Of a stretch of DNA of 64,000 nucleotides, positions 50,703 through 57,786 are shown one piece after another. The translations under genes and the position numbers were made by a program. The DNA is taken from NCBI RefSeq assembly GCF_026262505.1, contig NC_067207.1, positions 33,386,082 to 33,450,081 of the forward strand. The letters are read 5' to 3'. This DNA comes from Trichomonas vaginalis G3 (taxonomy: Eukaryota; Parabasalia; Trichomonadida; Trichomonadidae). Every line of letters starts with the position of its first letter. Within the stretch, counting starts at the first letter, position 1. The notes below the pieces were generated by a model, which was given only the letters and a program-made list of their open reading frames with translations, ran no database searches and was not told the origin of the DNA.

Positions 50703-52155
50703 AATCTATTTCTAGAATAACATTCTGATGTGATGATGTATTATATATATTTCTGGGGCATTATTCATAAAAATTAATCTTTTATTTTAACTCGGGATTC
50801 TTTTGATTAAAATGTCACTTTTGTTGACGCCAAAATCAATAATTCAACAACTCTAGTAAACCCCGACCCTCCTCTTAATCATGAAACAAATATTATGCTG
50901 TTTAGATCATTTTAAAATGTGATGAAGGTAGATTCTCCACCTGTGCACGATTTAAGGTGATCTCTTTCATGTAAATTTGATTCACCAAAAAATATAGTAT
51001 TGATTACAGATGTACCACATTGGCCAAAATATATATTTAATTTTGTAATAACATTGAGTTTGATTTAGAATACCTTCGGTATGGGCATCTCGACAAAGTG
51101 TTGAATTATGAATGTAGCCTCATTGAGCACCACTAACACGAAGTCCCTAACGTTCTGGGTCTAGTGTTGTGCTTTGAACACTTTCTATTTAATCAAATAC
51201 TCTTCTTAAATTGAGAGATTAATCCGGATTAAATTTGAGTAGTTTAACATATTAAATGTAAGAGTGACAAATGATCCTATTTCAGAGTATGATTATCAAA
51301 GTCAAATATAGTGTAATTTTTAGTGTTTGTTTTTGCGCAAAGTAATATATCTGTCCATTCTTTTATCTTGAAGGCATGTTGAAATTTTTAGTACAGATGA
51401 TAATTAAGGTTCCTGTCCTCCTTTCTCAATTTTAAAATTTCGATATATCCATCAATAAGAGTTTTCATAATTTATAATTAATAAGTATTGTAATATAAGC
51501 GCATATATAATATATTAAGTAAGATTAATGTACGATATTTTAAAACTCATAGAATTATTTGATAAATTGAAGTGTCTCTGGAAAATATATATCTGCTAAT
51601 ATGGCATTACTTCAACAGAGATAATTATCAAATTAACAAATTTATGCGTATGGTAATTTTCTTACCTATGCTCCGAGCAAGCGTAATGAATTTGGCTTCT
51701 CTATAACATATTTGATGAGTTTCATATTTTTAAAGTATTGAAATTAGTCCAGCATATCACAAAAATAATAAACGAGCATTTTTTGTTCAGAAAATTGAAA
51801 TTGCGTTGTTTATAAGAATTGATGCACAAACTAACTGTAATATGGTATATTAAAAATAATTAAAACGTATTGATTTTGAGTTTAAAACCAAACAATCCAT
51901 GAAGCATACTGTTATAAATTTATGAAAAAGACATGATTAACAAAATTAGCTGTTTATATTTATTCAATATTAATTTTGTTTGTTTTGAATTATCAATATA
52001 AGTAAATCATATTGCTTTTCATTCACGTTTTTTCTCTCAAAAAATTGAATTGCTATTCAACTGCTATTTTGAGATGACTATAAATAAGCCCGTAAAAAGT
52101 GTCTCAACCATTATTTTATGATTATATTTTCTATATTCGAATTGACAAATAAGAA
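50703..52155. other. Host spacer between divergent BspA-like genes
   Basis: About 1.45 kb, AT-rich, no credible reading frame. Nothing recognisable beyond the two gene starts it separates. Confidence 0.5.
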
Positions 52156-52591
52156 ATGACTGATATTCCTGCTACTTCATATATTGATGGTGGAAGAACT
52201 CTTTTCACTGTATCTATTAATGATCCTCAAGTTGTTATTTCATCAACCTGTGAAGTTTTATATGGAACAGATGAAAACAACTATTGTTTCAAACTTGTTC
52301 GAAATACACTTCAACAATTTTCATTTCATGAAAATCCAAATCTCAACAAAATAAGTGATTATTCATTTTATCTTTGTAAAAATTTGATAAAAGCTGATTT
52401 ATCCAATTGTAATAAATTAACATACATCGGAAAATATGCCTTTGGCTCATGTACTTCTCTTTCATCGGTCAATCTACCAGAAGGACTCCAAAAAGTAATG
52501 AGTTATGCTTTTTATAATACAAAACTTTCTTCAGTTAATATTCCATCAACAGTTAATTTCATTGATGAATATGGTTTTTGTTACACGAGTT
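52156..52591 (+). pseudogene. BspA-like gene cut by element C
   Basis: 145 codons of the same leader-plus-TpLRR layout as the neighbouring pseudogene (Thr-Leu-Phe-Thr-Val-Ser-Ile; Ser-Ser-Thr-Cys-Glu-Val-Leu; then Ile-Gly-Lys-Tyr-Ala-Phe-Gly-Ser-Cys-Thr-Ser-Leu). The frame runs unbroken to 52591 and then enters the element's terminal repeat, where a stop follows at once. The 3' part of the gene should lie beyond C's far end, outside this window. The family members in this window suggest several hundred missing residues. Confidence 0.88.
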
Positions 52592-52600
52592 AGTTAGTAT

Positions 52601-52649
52601 ACAAGTCTTGGGTATGGTGGCACTGCGTTCCACCTTACCCAATACTTGT
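52601..52649. repeat. Terminal hairpin of C
   Basis: Arms ACAAGTCTTGGGTATGGTGG (52601-52620) and CCACCTTACCCAATACTTGT (52630-52649) pair at 18 of 20 positions around CACTGCGTT. Much of the stem sequence differs from B's hairpin but pairing is kept. Confidence 0.8.
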
Positions 52650-52784
52650 GAATTTGACACTTTACAAAACCGTTAACGTATATTTTACAACATGAACGCA
52701 AAAACTAACTTAACCTTAAATATTTACAAAGCCGCCAACAATTTCACCTCACTATCGTTCTCACTAACAACTTCACTAATGTTC

Positions 52785-53069
52785 TCATAAATTTTCCTCA
52801 ATATCTTCATCATCAGTGTTAACCCTATTGTAGTCATACTTGAAGCCATAAACTTTCTCTAACTTCTTAACGTACAATTTACATAACTTACCTTCGTCAT
52901 CGTATGGTTTAATGATATAACTATTTCTATCTTTATAAACAGTCAATGAAAAGTCAACTGGTCTCGGATGTATTTGAAAGAACATGTTATGCTCAGGAAG
53001 GAAGAATAAATGTTTAAATGTATGTTTGTTATATGTTTTGATTTGTATGAGTTGCTTTTGTTCTGTCAT
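52785..53069 (-). CDS. Terminal-repeat gene, 94 residues, unknown
   Basis: Diverged relative of 37243-37568. Shared features are Ile-Gln-Ile-Lys-Thr-Tyr-Asn-Lys-His then Phe-Lys-His-Leu-Phe-Phe-Leu-Pro-Glu-His-Asn, a Phe-Gln-Ile-His strand, a Tyr-Lys-Asp turn and an acidic C-terminus (Asp-Asp-Glu-Asp). The start is ATG 53069 after a T-rich promoter with ATTTGGATGTA, as in B. Intact here. It probably represents a small virus-type protein expressed from the element ends; no family recognised. Confidence 0.65.
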   Translation of the reverse strand: MTEQKQLIQIKTYNKHTFKHLFFLPEHNMFFQIHPRPVDFSLTVYKDRNSYIIKPYDDEGKLCKLYVKKLEKVYGFKYDYNRVNTDDEDIEENL

Positions 53070-53163
53070 TACATCCAAATAAAATAAAAATAATTTTAAA
53101 AAATAAACTTAAAAATAAATGATATCACCACCCTCACACGTATGAAAACATAGCACAAAAATA

Positions 53164-53192
53164 AATTTAGGTGAAGTGGTGAGATCTAACCC
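53164..53192. repeat. Hybrid cassette palindrome
   Basis: AATTTAGGTGAAGTGGTGAG then ATCTAACC: the left half is of the GTGAG type and the right half of the GTTAG type, meeting at AGATCT. Followed by tandem CCGATTTCTAA / CATTTCTACC units to 53228. Confidence 0.7.
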
Positions 53193-53235
53193 GATTTCTA
53201 ACCCGATTTCTAACCTCATTTCTACCCTGTTGAAT

Positions 53236-53763
53236 TCATTGCTTTATAACTCTCTTCCTTGGTTTCTTTTTAGTTGCTTTCTTCACGTCTGTCTCCAACT
53301 TGACTGTCTTTCTTCTTCGTCCGTAATGATACCAGTTACTTCCACCAGTCAATGGGTCAAATGGTCTTTCGTAAGGGTTTCCATACATTCCATAGGGACC
53401 ATACGGAAGAACTACTGGTGGAGAAGAAACATTTTCTTTAGTTCCATCGAATCTATTTAAATGCATTGTTTCACCTTTCATCTGGTCATTAAAGTCTTTT
53501 GCGTGTTTTGCAAACTCATCGTCCTTTCCTAAAGCATTTTCTGACTCAGTCGCAACCAAATTGGATGCTTTATTTATGAGCCCCATTTTATTTAATCTTA
53601 ACTTCTTTGCAACCCAGCCTCCAATCTTTCCTTTATTTGCATCTAATGTCTTTGAAACCCTTCCTCCACTCATTTTATTTACTGCGTCATATGCTCCAAG
53701 TGCTTTTGCTCCAAATGCTAATGCTTTTGTTCCCATTGCGCCTAAAGCTGCCCAAGCTACCAT
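53236..53763 (-). CDS. Basic Gly/Ala-rich virion-type protein, 175 residues
   Basis: Residues 1-60 are Ala/Gly-rich, amphipathic and Lys-bearing (Met-Val-Ala-Trp-Ala-Ala-Leu-Gly-Ala; Gly-Gly-Trp-Val-Ala-Lys-Lys). The middle is acidic and helical. 105-150 is Pro/Gly/Tyr-rich (Pro-Tyr-Gly-Pro-Tyr-Gly-Met-Tyr-Gly). The C-terminus is strongly basic (Arg-Arg-Arg-Lys; Lys-Lys-Lys-Pro-Arg-Lys-Arg). An N-terminal amphipathic helix plus a basic tail is the layout of adenovirus VI-like minor core proteins in related viruses; that comparison is inference from layout only. Third in a chain of abutting minus-strand genes. B's copy is frameshifted. Confidence 0.7.
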   Translation of the reverse strand: MVAWAALGAMGTKALAFGAKALGAYDAVNKMSGGRVSKTLDANKGKIGGWVAKKLRLNKMGLINKASNLVATESENALGKDDEFAKHAKDFNDQMKGETMHLNRFDGTKENVSSPPVVLPYGPYGMYGNPYERPFDPLTGGSNWYHYGRRRKTVKLETDVKKATKKKPRKRVIKQ

Positions 53764-53988
53764 TTACCCCATATTAAAATCATCTCTCTTCAATATTATC
53801 TCATAAAAGTTCTCGTTACTGGAGAAAGTCAATGAAACATAAACATTCTCACGGGCTTCACCCTCACCGCTTTGCGGTCTATCTAACTTCTTTCTTATAT
53901 CATCTATTCGCTTCAAAATGTCTGAACAATTGCTAACATCTTCTACAACAGTTATTTCATCATGAACGACCTTTAAGAACAAGCTCAT
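53764..53988 (-). CDS. Small Maverick protein, 74 residues, unknown
   Basis: Near-identical to 16760-16984, differing at a few residues. Both ends abut neighbouring genes through TAAATG. A double hairpin (53853-53878) lies in frame; here its first hairpin has one change (GGGCTTCACCC), so pairing is weakened but the reading frame is kept. Confidence 0.7.
   Translation of the reverse strand: MSLFLKVVHDEITVVEDVSNCSDILKRIDDIRKKLDRPQSGEGEARENVYVSLTFSSNENFYEIILKRDDFNMG
53853..53878. repeat. Double hairpin inside 74-residue gene (C)
   Basis: GGGCTTCACCC (one stem mismatch) and ACCGCTTTGCGGT (perfect). Confidence 0.65.
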
Positions 53989-54870
53989 TTAATATGCAAT
54001 TAAAATCATCTCAATAATGAGTCCATCCTTTCCATCTTTAGGTAGCACAACATCTTTCATTGAAGAAGGTTCGACAAGTCTTATGTTAAACTTACTGACA
54101 AAGTTTGTTATACTATAATGCTTCGGCGGTGAATACATATAGTTTGAAAGACATAATATAGATTCTTCAGCAAATTCACTTATACTGGATTTTATAACAA
54201 TGTTCTCACGAGACCAAACGCCACCAATTGACAATCTTGTAAGCAATCCTGCTGAGCCTTCAACTGTAAACGTCGATGGTAACATTCCACGAAGGTCATC
54301 TATTGACATCGTTGAGTCACTGTATTTAAATATTTTCTTAAAGCAATCGTCATTATCTAACCATGCAATAGCTTTGAAGTTTTCATTCGAATATACATCT
54401 GCATCATTAAATGTAAAACCTGACTTCTTTGCAGAGACGACTTTAAAATCTATTGAGTTTGTTTCAAAATTATATGCTATGGTAACTTCTGAAGGTAATG
54501 GATGTCCTTCCGCAGTCAGTTGTTCTCTCACTACCGTTTGAAGCTTTGTATTAAAAACTTTCATGTCATCTCCTGTATCTAAGTTCACATACATAGCAAC
54601 AGGAAAACTATCTTGCTTCTTTGTTTCATCATTATATCTCAAAACATTAAAGTTCTTCAATAATATTGTCCTTCCTGCTGGAATACTTCTAACTTGTCTT
54701 ATTTCAATAGCTTTCTCACCTCCTACATACTCTACCCAGTGTCTTGGATATTCATAAGTATACTGACTTTCTTGAATTTTGGTTGGTTTCATCATAACGT
54801 GTTCATAGTATATCTTTATACTCTTGTCAGTTAGACTCGGTGCTATGTTCTGAATATTTCTGACTTGCAT
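53989..54870 (-). CDS. Predicted virion protein, 293 residues
   Basis: C copy of 16985-17866, differing at only three residues (Met for Val in the Ala-Val-Tyr-Val strand; Asp for Glu near residue 177; Val for Ile near 220). The reading frame continues upstream of 54870 through the divergent ATPase gene, but B has a stop-limited start at the equivalent Met and the spacer matches other divergent promoters, so 54870 is the start. Confidence 0.72.
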   Translation of the reverse strand: MQVRNIQNIAPSLTDKSIKIYYEHVMMKPTKIQESQYTYEYPRHWVEYVGGEKAIEIRQVRSIPAGRTILLKNFNVLRYNDETKKQDSFPVAMYVNLDTGDDMKVFNTKLQTVVREQLTAEGHPLPSEVTIAYNFETNSIDFKVVSAKKSGFTFNDADVYSNENFKAIAWLDNDDCFKKIFKYSDSTMSIDDLRGMLPSTFTVEGSAGLLTRLSIGGVWSRENIVIKSSISEFAEESILCLSNYMYSPPKHYSITNFVSKFNIRLVEPSSMKDVVLPKDGKDGLIIEMILIAY

Positions 54871-54886
54871 TTTTAATGGAGATAAA
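54871..54886. promoter_or_regulatory. 16-base divergent promoter
   Basis: TTTTTAATGGAGATAA on the plus strand; on the minus strand it reads TTATCTCCATTAAAAA, with CCATTA close to the initiator pattern. The B equivalent is 17867-17883. Confidence 0.45.
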
Positions 54887-55774
54887 ATGAAGCATTTAAT
54901 ACATGACGTAGATGAAGACATGAATGAAACTACAGACAAACTTAACTCTTCTCTTATTCTTCCTTTCAGCAAAGATTATGAATTCTGTTCAAATGGTGTG
55001 TATTTCTATTGTGGAAAGATGGGTTCAGGTAAGACATTTAACCTCATTCGTCATATACTCATAACAGAGCGTTTAGGAAACGACTCTTACTATGACCAAA
55101 TCATTATATCAGCAACTTCAGACTCTATGGATTCAACAGCGAAAACATTCATGAGTAAAGTTCAAGCATCTGTCGTTAAAGTTCCAGATAGCGAACTCAT
55201 TGAATTTCTTCAACGTTACATTCGACGTAAGAGAAAATATTATGCTATTGTAGAGTTCATACAGTCAGGAATGCAAAAGACTTCAGAAGAGATGGAAAGA
55301 ATTATTGACAAACACCACTTACGTCAGTACTCAGGAGTTTACGATATGAAACGACTGACAAACTACATTCTATCAAAACTTTCAAAATACCCCTTCAAAA
55401 AGTATCCTTCAAACACTCTGCTCGTTTGTGACGACTTCGCCGGAAAAGGTTTAGTGTCAAAGCCTGACTCACCATTAGCTAACATCATAATTAAAGTCAG
55501 ACATTACCATTTAACTGTAGCAATACTTATGCAAACATGGCGTTTCCTTGCTTTAAACATAAAACGTCTCATAACTGACTTCGTTATCTTTCAAGGTTTC
55601 TCACGCTATGACATTGAACTCATTTGGAAACAGTCAGGTATAACATTACCTTTTGAAGAAATTTGGGAAGCATATAAGTCTCTCATCTCTCCTCGTTCAT
55701 ACCTTGAGATTCATATCATGACTAATACCATTAAAGTCAAAAATATTCCATGGGAACGACCAACATTGTTTTAA
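54887..55774 (+). CDS. Genome-packaging ATPase (FtsK/HerA, A32-like), 295 residues
   Basis: Intact. Walker A GKMGSGKT at residues 43-50. Walker B LLVCDDF at 177-183 with adjacent Asp-Asp. A Gln in the following Ile-Leu-Met-Gln-Thr-Trp segment is in the place of the family's sensor. Arg-rich helices lie between. Length is typical of Polinton packaging ATPases, which pump DNA into the capsid. It is divergent from the 293-residue gene and convergent with the 133-residue gene, sharing a TTAA stop overlap. The start at 54887 is the first ATG after the spacer and is conserved in all three copies. Confidence 0.9.
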   Translation: MKHLIHDVDEDMNETTDKLNSSLILPFSKDYEFCSNGVYFYCGKMGSGKTFNLIRHILITERLGNDSYYDQIIISATSDSMDSTAKTFMSKVQASVVKVPDSELIEFLQRYIRRKRKYYAIVEFIQSGMQKTSEEMERIIDKHHLRQYSGVYDMKRLTNYILSKLSKYPFKKYPSNTLLVCDDFAGKGLVSKPDSPLANIIIKVRHYHLTVAILMQTWRFLALNIKRLITDFVIFQGFSRYDIELIWKQSGITLPFEEIWEAYKSLISPRSYLEIHIMTNTIKVKNIPWERPTLF

Positions 55775-56172
55775 AGTTTAACCTTCAATTGACTGATGGT
55801 AAACAAATTCCATGCATCTCTGTCGCCATTTCTGTTAATATTTTTGCTGTCATTCATATCATCCACTTCCCCATCCGTTAGCTTTTGAGGATATGCGTTA
55901 GAATAGCTGTTCTTAAATGAAGGCTTTTCACCTTTGAGAGCATAAACTCTATAACTTTCTGCATACTTTATGTTTGAACCTCCTGAGCCATCGTTGACAT
56001 AAATTTTTATAGGCTTCCACCCTTTGTTCATGTTCCTGCTTCTTCCCTTAGCTCTTTTGTTCAGTAGTTCTACATCTTTATACACAGCACCTGTCTCAGT
56101 GAATTCAACAATATTTTCATTCGTTAGCTTTACATTCAAACCCTTGTCGAGTATATTGTTCATTTCATACAT
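55771..56172 (-). CDS. Maverick protein, 133 residues, unknown
   Basis: Intact. Beta/loop-type with Gly-Arg-Ser-Arg-Asn and a Gly-Ser-Gly-Gly-Ser-Asn turn, Tyr-Arg-Val-Tyr-Ala-Leu-Lys-Gly, and an Asp/Asn-rich C-terminal part. The start was chosen at 56172 because upstream in-frame codons overlap the divergent gene and its promoter. Conserved in A and B. No catalytic motif or family recognised; it does not show an adenovirus-type protease His/Asp/Cys order. Confidence 0.6.
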   Translation of the reverse strand: MYEMNNILDKGLNVKLTNENIVEFTETGAVYKDVELLNKRAKGRSRNMNKGWKPIKIYVNDGSGGSNIKYAESYRVYALKGEKPSFKNSYSNAYPQKLTDGEVDDMNDSKNINRNGDRDAWNLFTISQLKVKL

Positions 56173-56197
56173 ATAAAAGGTTTTTATTCTATATGAA
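56173..56197. promoter_or_regulatory. 25-base divergent promoter with TATA-like motif
   Basis: Contains TATAAAAGG and TTTTTATTCTATATGAA. Identical to 19163-19187. Confidence 0.45.
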
Positions 56198-56788
56198 ATG
56201 AGAAGCAAATCCATCTTAGCTGGTGCCGTTAATGTTCCAATTGAACCAACATCAAATGTTGACTCACGAACGACAAACAATATTGTCATAAAGAACTATA
56301 GTTCGGAGTGTTTGAAAGAAAAAGAACCAGAACTTAAGTCGGTGAATTTAAACTCAGCTTCAAACGCTAACGCTACATCAGATGTTAAGTTAGAGTATCC
56401 ACCACTGGACCAAGTTCTTTCAAGAGAAGCCAACGACAACCCTTACACAAATGTTCAAACAAATCCTTCAGATAACGTAGACCATTACCTTCTTCAGTTA
56501 TACCAAACAATTTTACTCAAAGACGATAAGAAGCTTTTGACAAATCTTATAAGTAAGAACCAAATAATTCTAACAAAGGAGGACCTTGAAAATATTATAT
56601 CACGAATAACAGGAAAGCAATGTGTCATTGACTATCTCGACCCTGAAATCGAATGCTGTGGTCAAACTCCAATATTCATGAAAATAGGTAACATCCGCAT
56701 CATTGAAACACCAGGTACTCCAGGAGTTGAGTTTAAGTATAAATATTCGAACGAGTATACAAAACTATCTACTATAAGCTTTGTTTGA
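56198..56788 (+). CDS. Maverick protein, 196 residues, unknown
   Basis: Intact version of 19188-19802. The Asn/Ser-rich N-terminal ~90 residues look disordered. A helix pair follows (Leu-Leu-Gln-Leu-Tyr-Gln-Thr-Ile-Leu; Leu-Thr-Asn-Leu-Ile-Ser-Lys), then a compact C-terminal domain with Glu-Cys-Cys-Gly-Gln-Thr-Pro-Ile-Phe and a Gly-Val-Glu-Phe-Lys-Tyr-Lys-Tyr strand. It lacks the 11-codon insertion of B. Placed among packaging and capsid genes. Unrecognised. Confidence 0.65.
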   Translation: MRSKSILAGAVNVPIEPTSNVDSRTTNNIVIKNYSSECLKEKEPELKSVNLNSASNANATSDVKLEYPPLDQVLSREANDNPYTNVQTNPSDNVDHYLLQLYQTILLKDDKKLLTNLISKNQIILTKEDLENIISRITGKQCVIDYLDPEIECCGQTPIFMKIGNIRIIETPGTPGVEFKYKYSNEYTKLSTISFV

Positions 56789-56804
56789 AATATGTTTTAG
56801 TAAA

Positions 56805-57044
56805 TTAAAGCAATTTGTAATATCTATCCAAAACTTCTTCAACAGTATCGAACTCATCTTCATAATGCAAACCTAATCTTATTGACTTGGTGCAGTTTTC
56901 ACTAACACAATATTTTTCTGTTCTCTTGACTGACATAACTAACTCATTTGTTTCATCAAACAGCAACAACCAAAGTTCATACCCTAATACATAACATTCA
57001 TACTTTATATTTTTAGCTCTGAGTTCTCTTGTAAGCTGTTGCAT
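56805..57044 (-). CDS. Small Maverick protein, 79 residues, unknown
   Basis: C copy of 19883-20125, ending one codon earlier because the double-hairpin segment is absent downstream. Overlaps the upstream structural gene by 40 bases. Intact. Confidence 0.65.
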   Translation of the reverse strand: MQQLTRELRAKNIKYECYVLGYELWLLLFDETNELVMSVKRTEKYCVSENCTKSIRLGLHYEDEFDTVEEVLDRYYKLL

Positions 57045-57769
57045 TTAATATTTTCTAAAAAGTCAACTTCAACAGTCATTCGCACTGGTGCCTTCAGTTC
57101 TACAGGCTCGCCCTGAAAGTCAACTAGTCTGAATTGCATATCTTTCAAATTGTGAGGGCTAATGCGAACCCATTTACCTAAATGAGTTACTATGACAGGA
57201 ACGTTTGGAATGAACATTGAATTTACTTCATAACAGAAAGACTTATATTCTACTGAACCTTTACTATTAACTCCTGAAATACCCGTGACATTAGCTATTT
57301 TTGACTCAACGTACAAACAATTACCATAACATACGTATGGAACAGATTTCATCTCAATCGTTTTGTCAACACTTTTCAAAGGAAATGTCATATGGTATGC
57401 TCCTAAAAGAAGTTGAACTCTATGACTCATTCGTGTTATCTTGAACTCTTTCTTGCTACTGAACTTCAATGTTCCCTCAGAAGAGAGTTCGACATCTATG
57501 TTGTCAATAGTTTCTTCATTTATGAGAGTATCTATGACTCCAGCAATTTTATCTATTCTATACTCTGCTCTGTTAGGAAATGTTATAAAACTTCTTTTGT
57601 CATCTATTTCAATCTCTATGAAATCTGTTTCATCTGTTATGACAAAAGTTGCGATAGTATTGAAGTCAACAACTCTGAAAGCAAGCGCTTCATTCTGAAG
57701 ACCTAAGTTTGTTTGTAGTTTTACTGTCCCGTATTCGTTTGGGTCTGTACTTTGCAAATAGAACAACAT
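57005..57769 (-). CDS. Predicted virion structural protein, 254 residues
   Basis: C copy of 20086-20859. Residues 1-55 and 125-254 are nearly identical to B; residues about 58-118 are only loosely similar (Ile-Thr-Phe-Pro-Asn-Arg-Ala-Glu-Tyr versus Ile-Arg-Phe-His-Asn-Asn-Val-Glu-Tyr) and three residues shorter. No upstream in-frame ATG exists here, which fixes the start at 57769 and guides the start choice in A and B. Confidence 0.72.
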   Translation of the reverse strand: MLFYLQSTDPNEYGTVKLQTNLGLQNEALAFRVVDFNTIATFVITDETDFIEIEIDDKRSFITFPNRAEYRIDKIAGVIDTLINEETIDNIDVELSSEGTLKFSSKKEFKITRMSHRVQLLLGAYHMTFPLKSVDKTIEMKSVPYVCYGNCLYVESKIANVTGISGVNSKGSVEYKSFCYEVNSMFIPNVPVIVTHLGKWVRISPHNLKDMQFRLVDFQGEPVELKAPVRMTVEVDFLENIKCNSLQENSELKI

Positions 57770-57786
57770 TTTATTCTCATTAAAAT
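57770..57786. promoter_or_regulatory. 17-base divergent promoter
   Basis: T-rich followed by TCATTAAAAT; see 3652-3668. Confidence 0.5.

Larger units (their letters stand above)
52592..53085. repeat. Left terminal inverted repeat region of C
   Basis: Matches the outer end of B's right repeat (inverted) in the first ~100 bases and in layout after that: terminal hairpin, TTTACAAAACC and ACGTATATTTTAC blocks, degenerate 12-base repeats (52755-52795), then the terminal gene. The inner boundary is approximate because the partner arm is outside the window. Confidence 0.75.

Noticed and set aside
54871-54972. Extended N-terminus of the 293-residue protein in C
   Set aside because: Overlaps the divergent ATPase gene and is not open in B.
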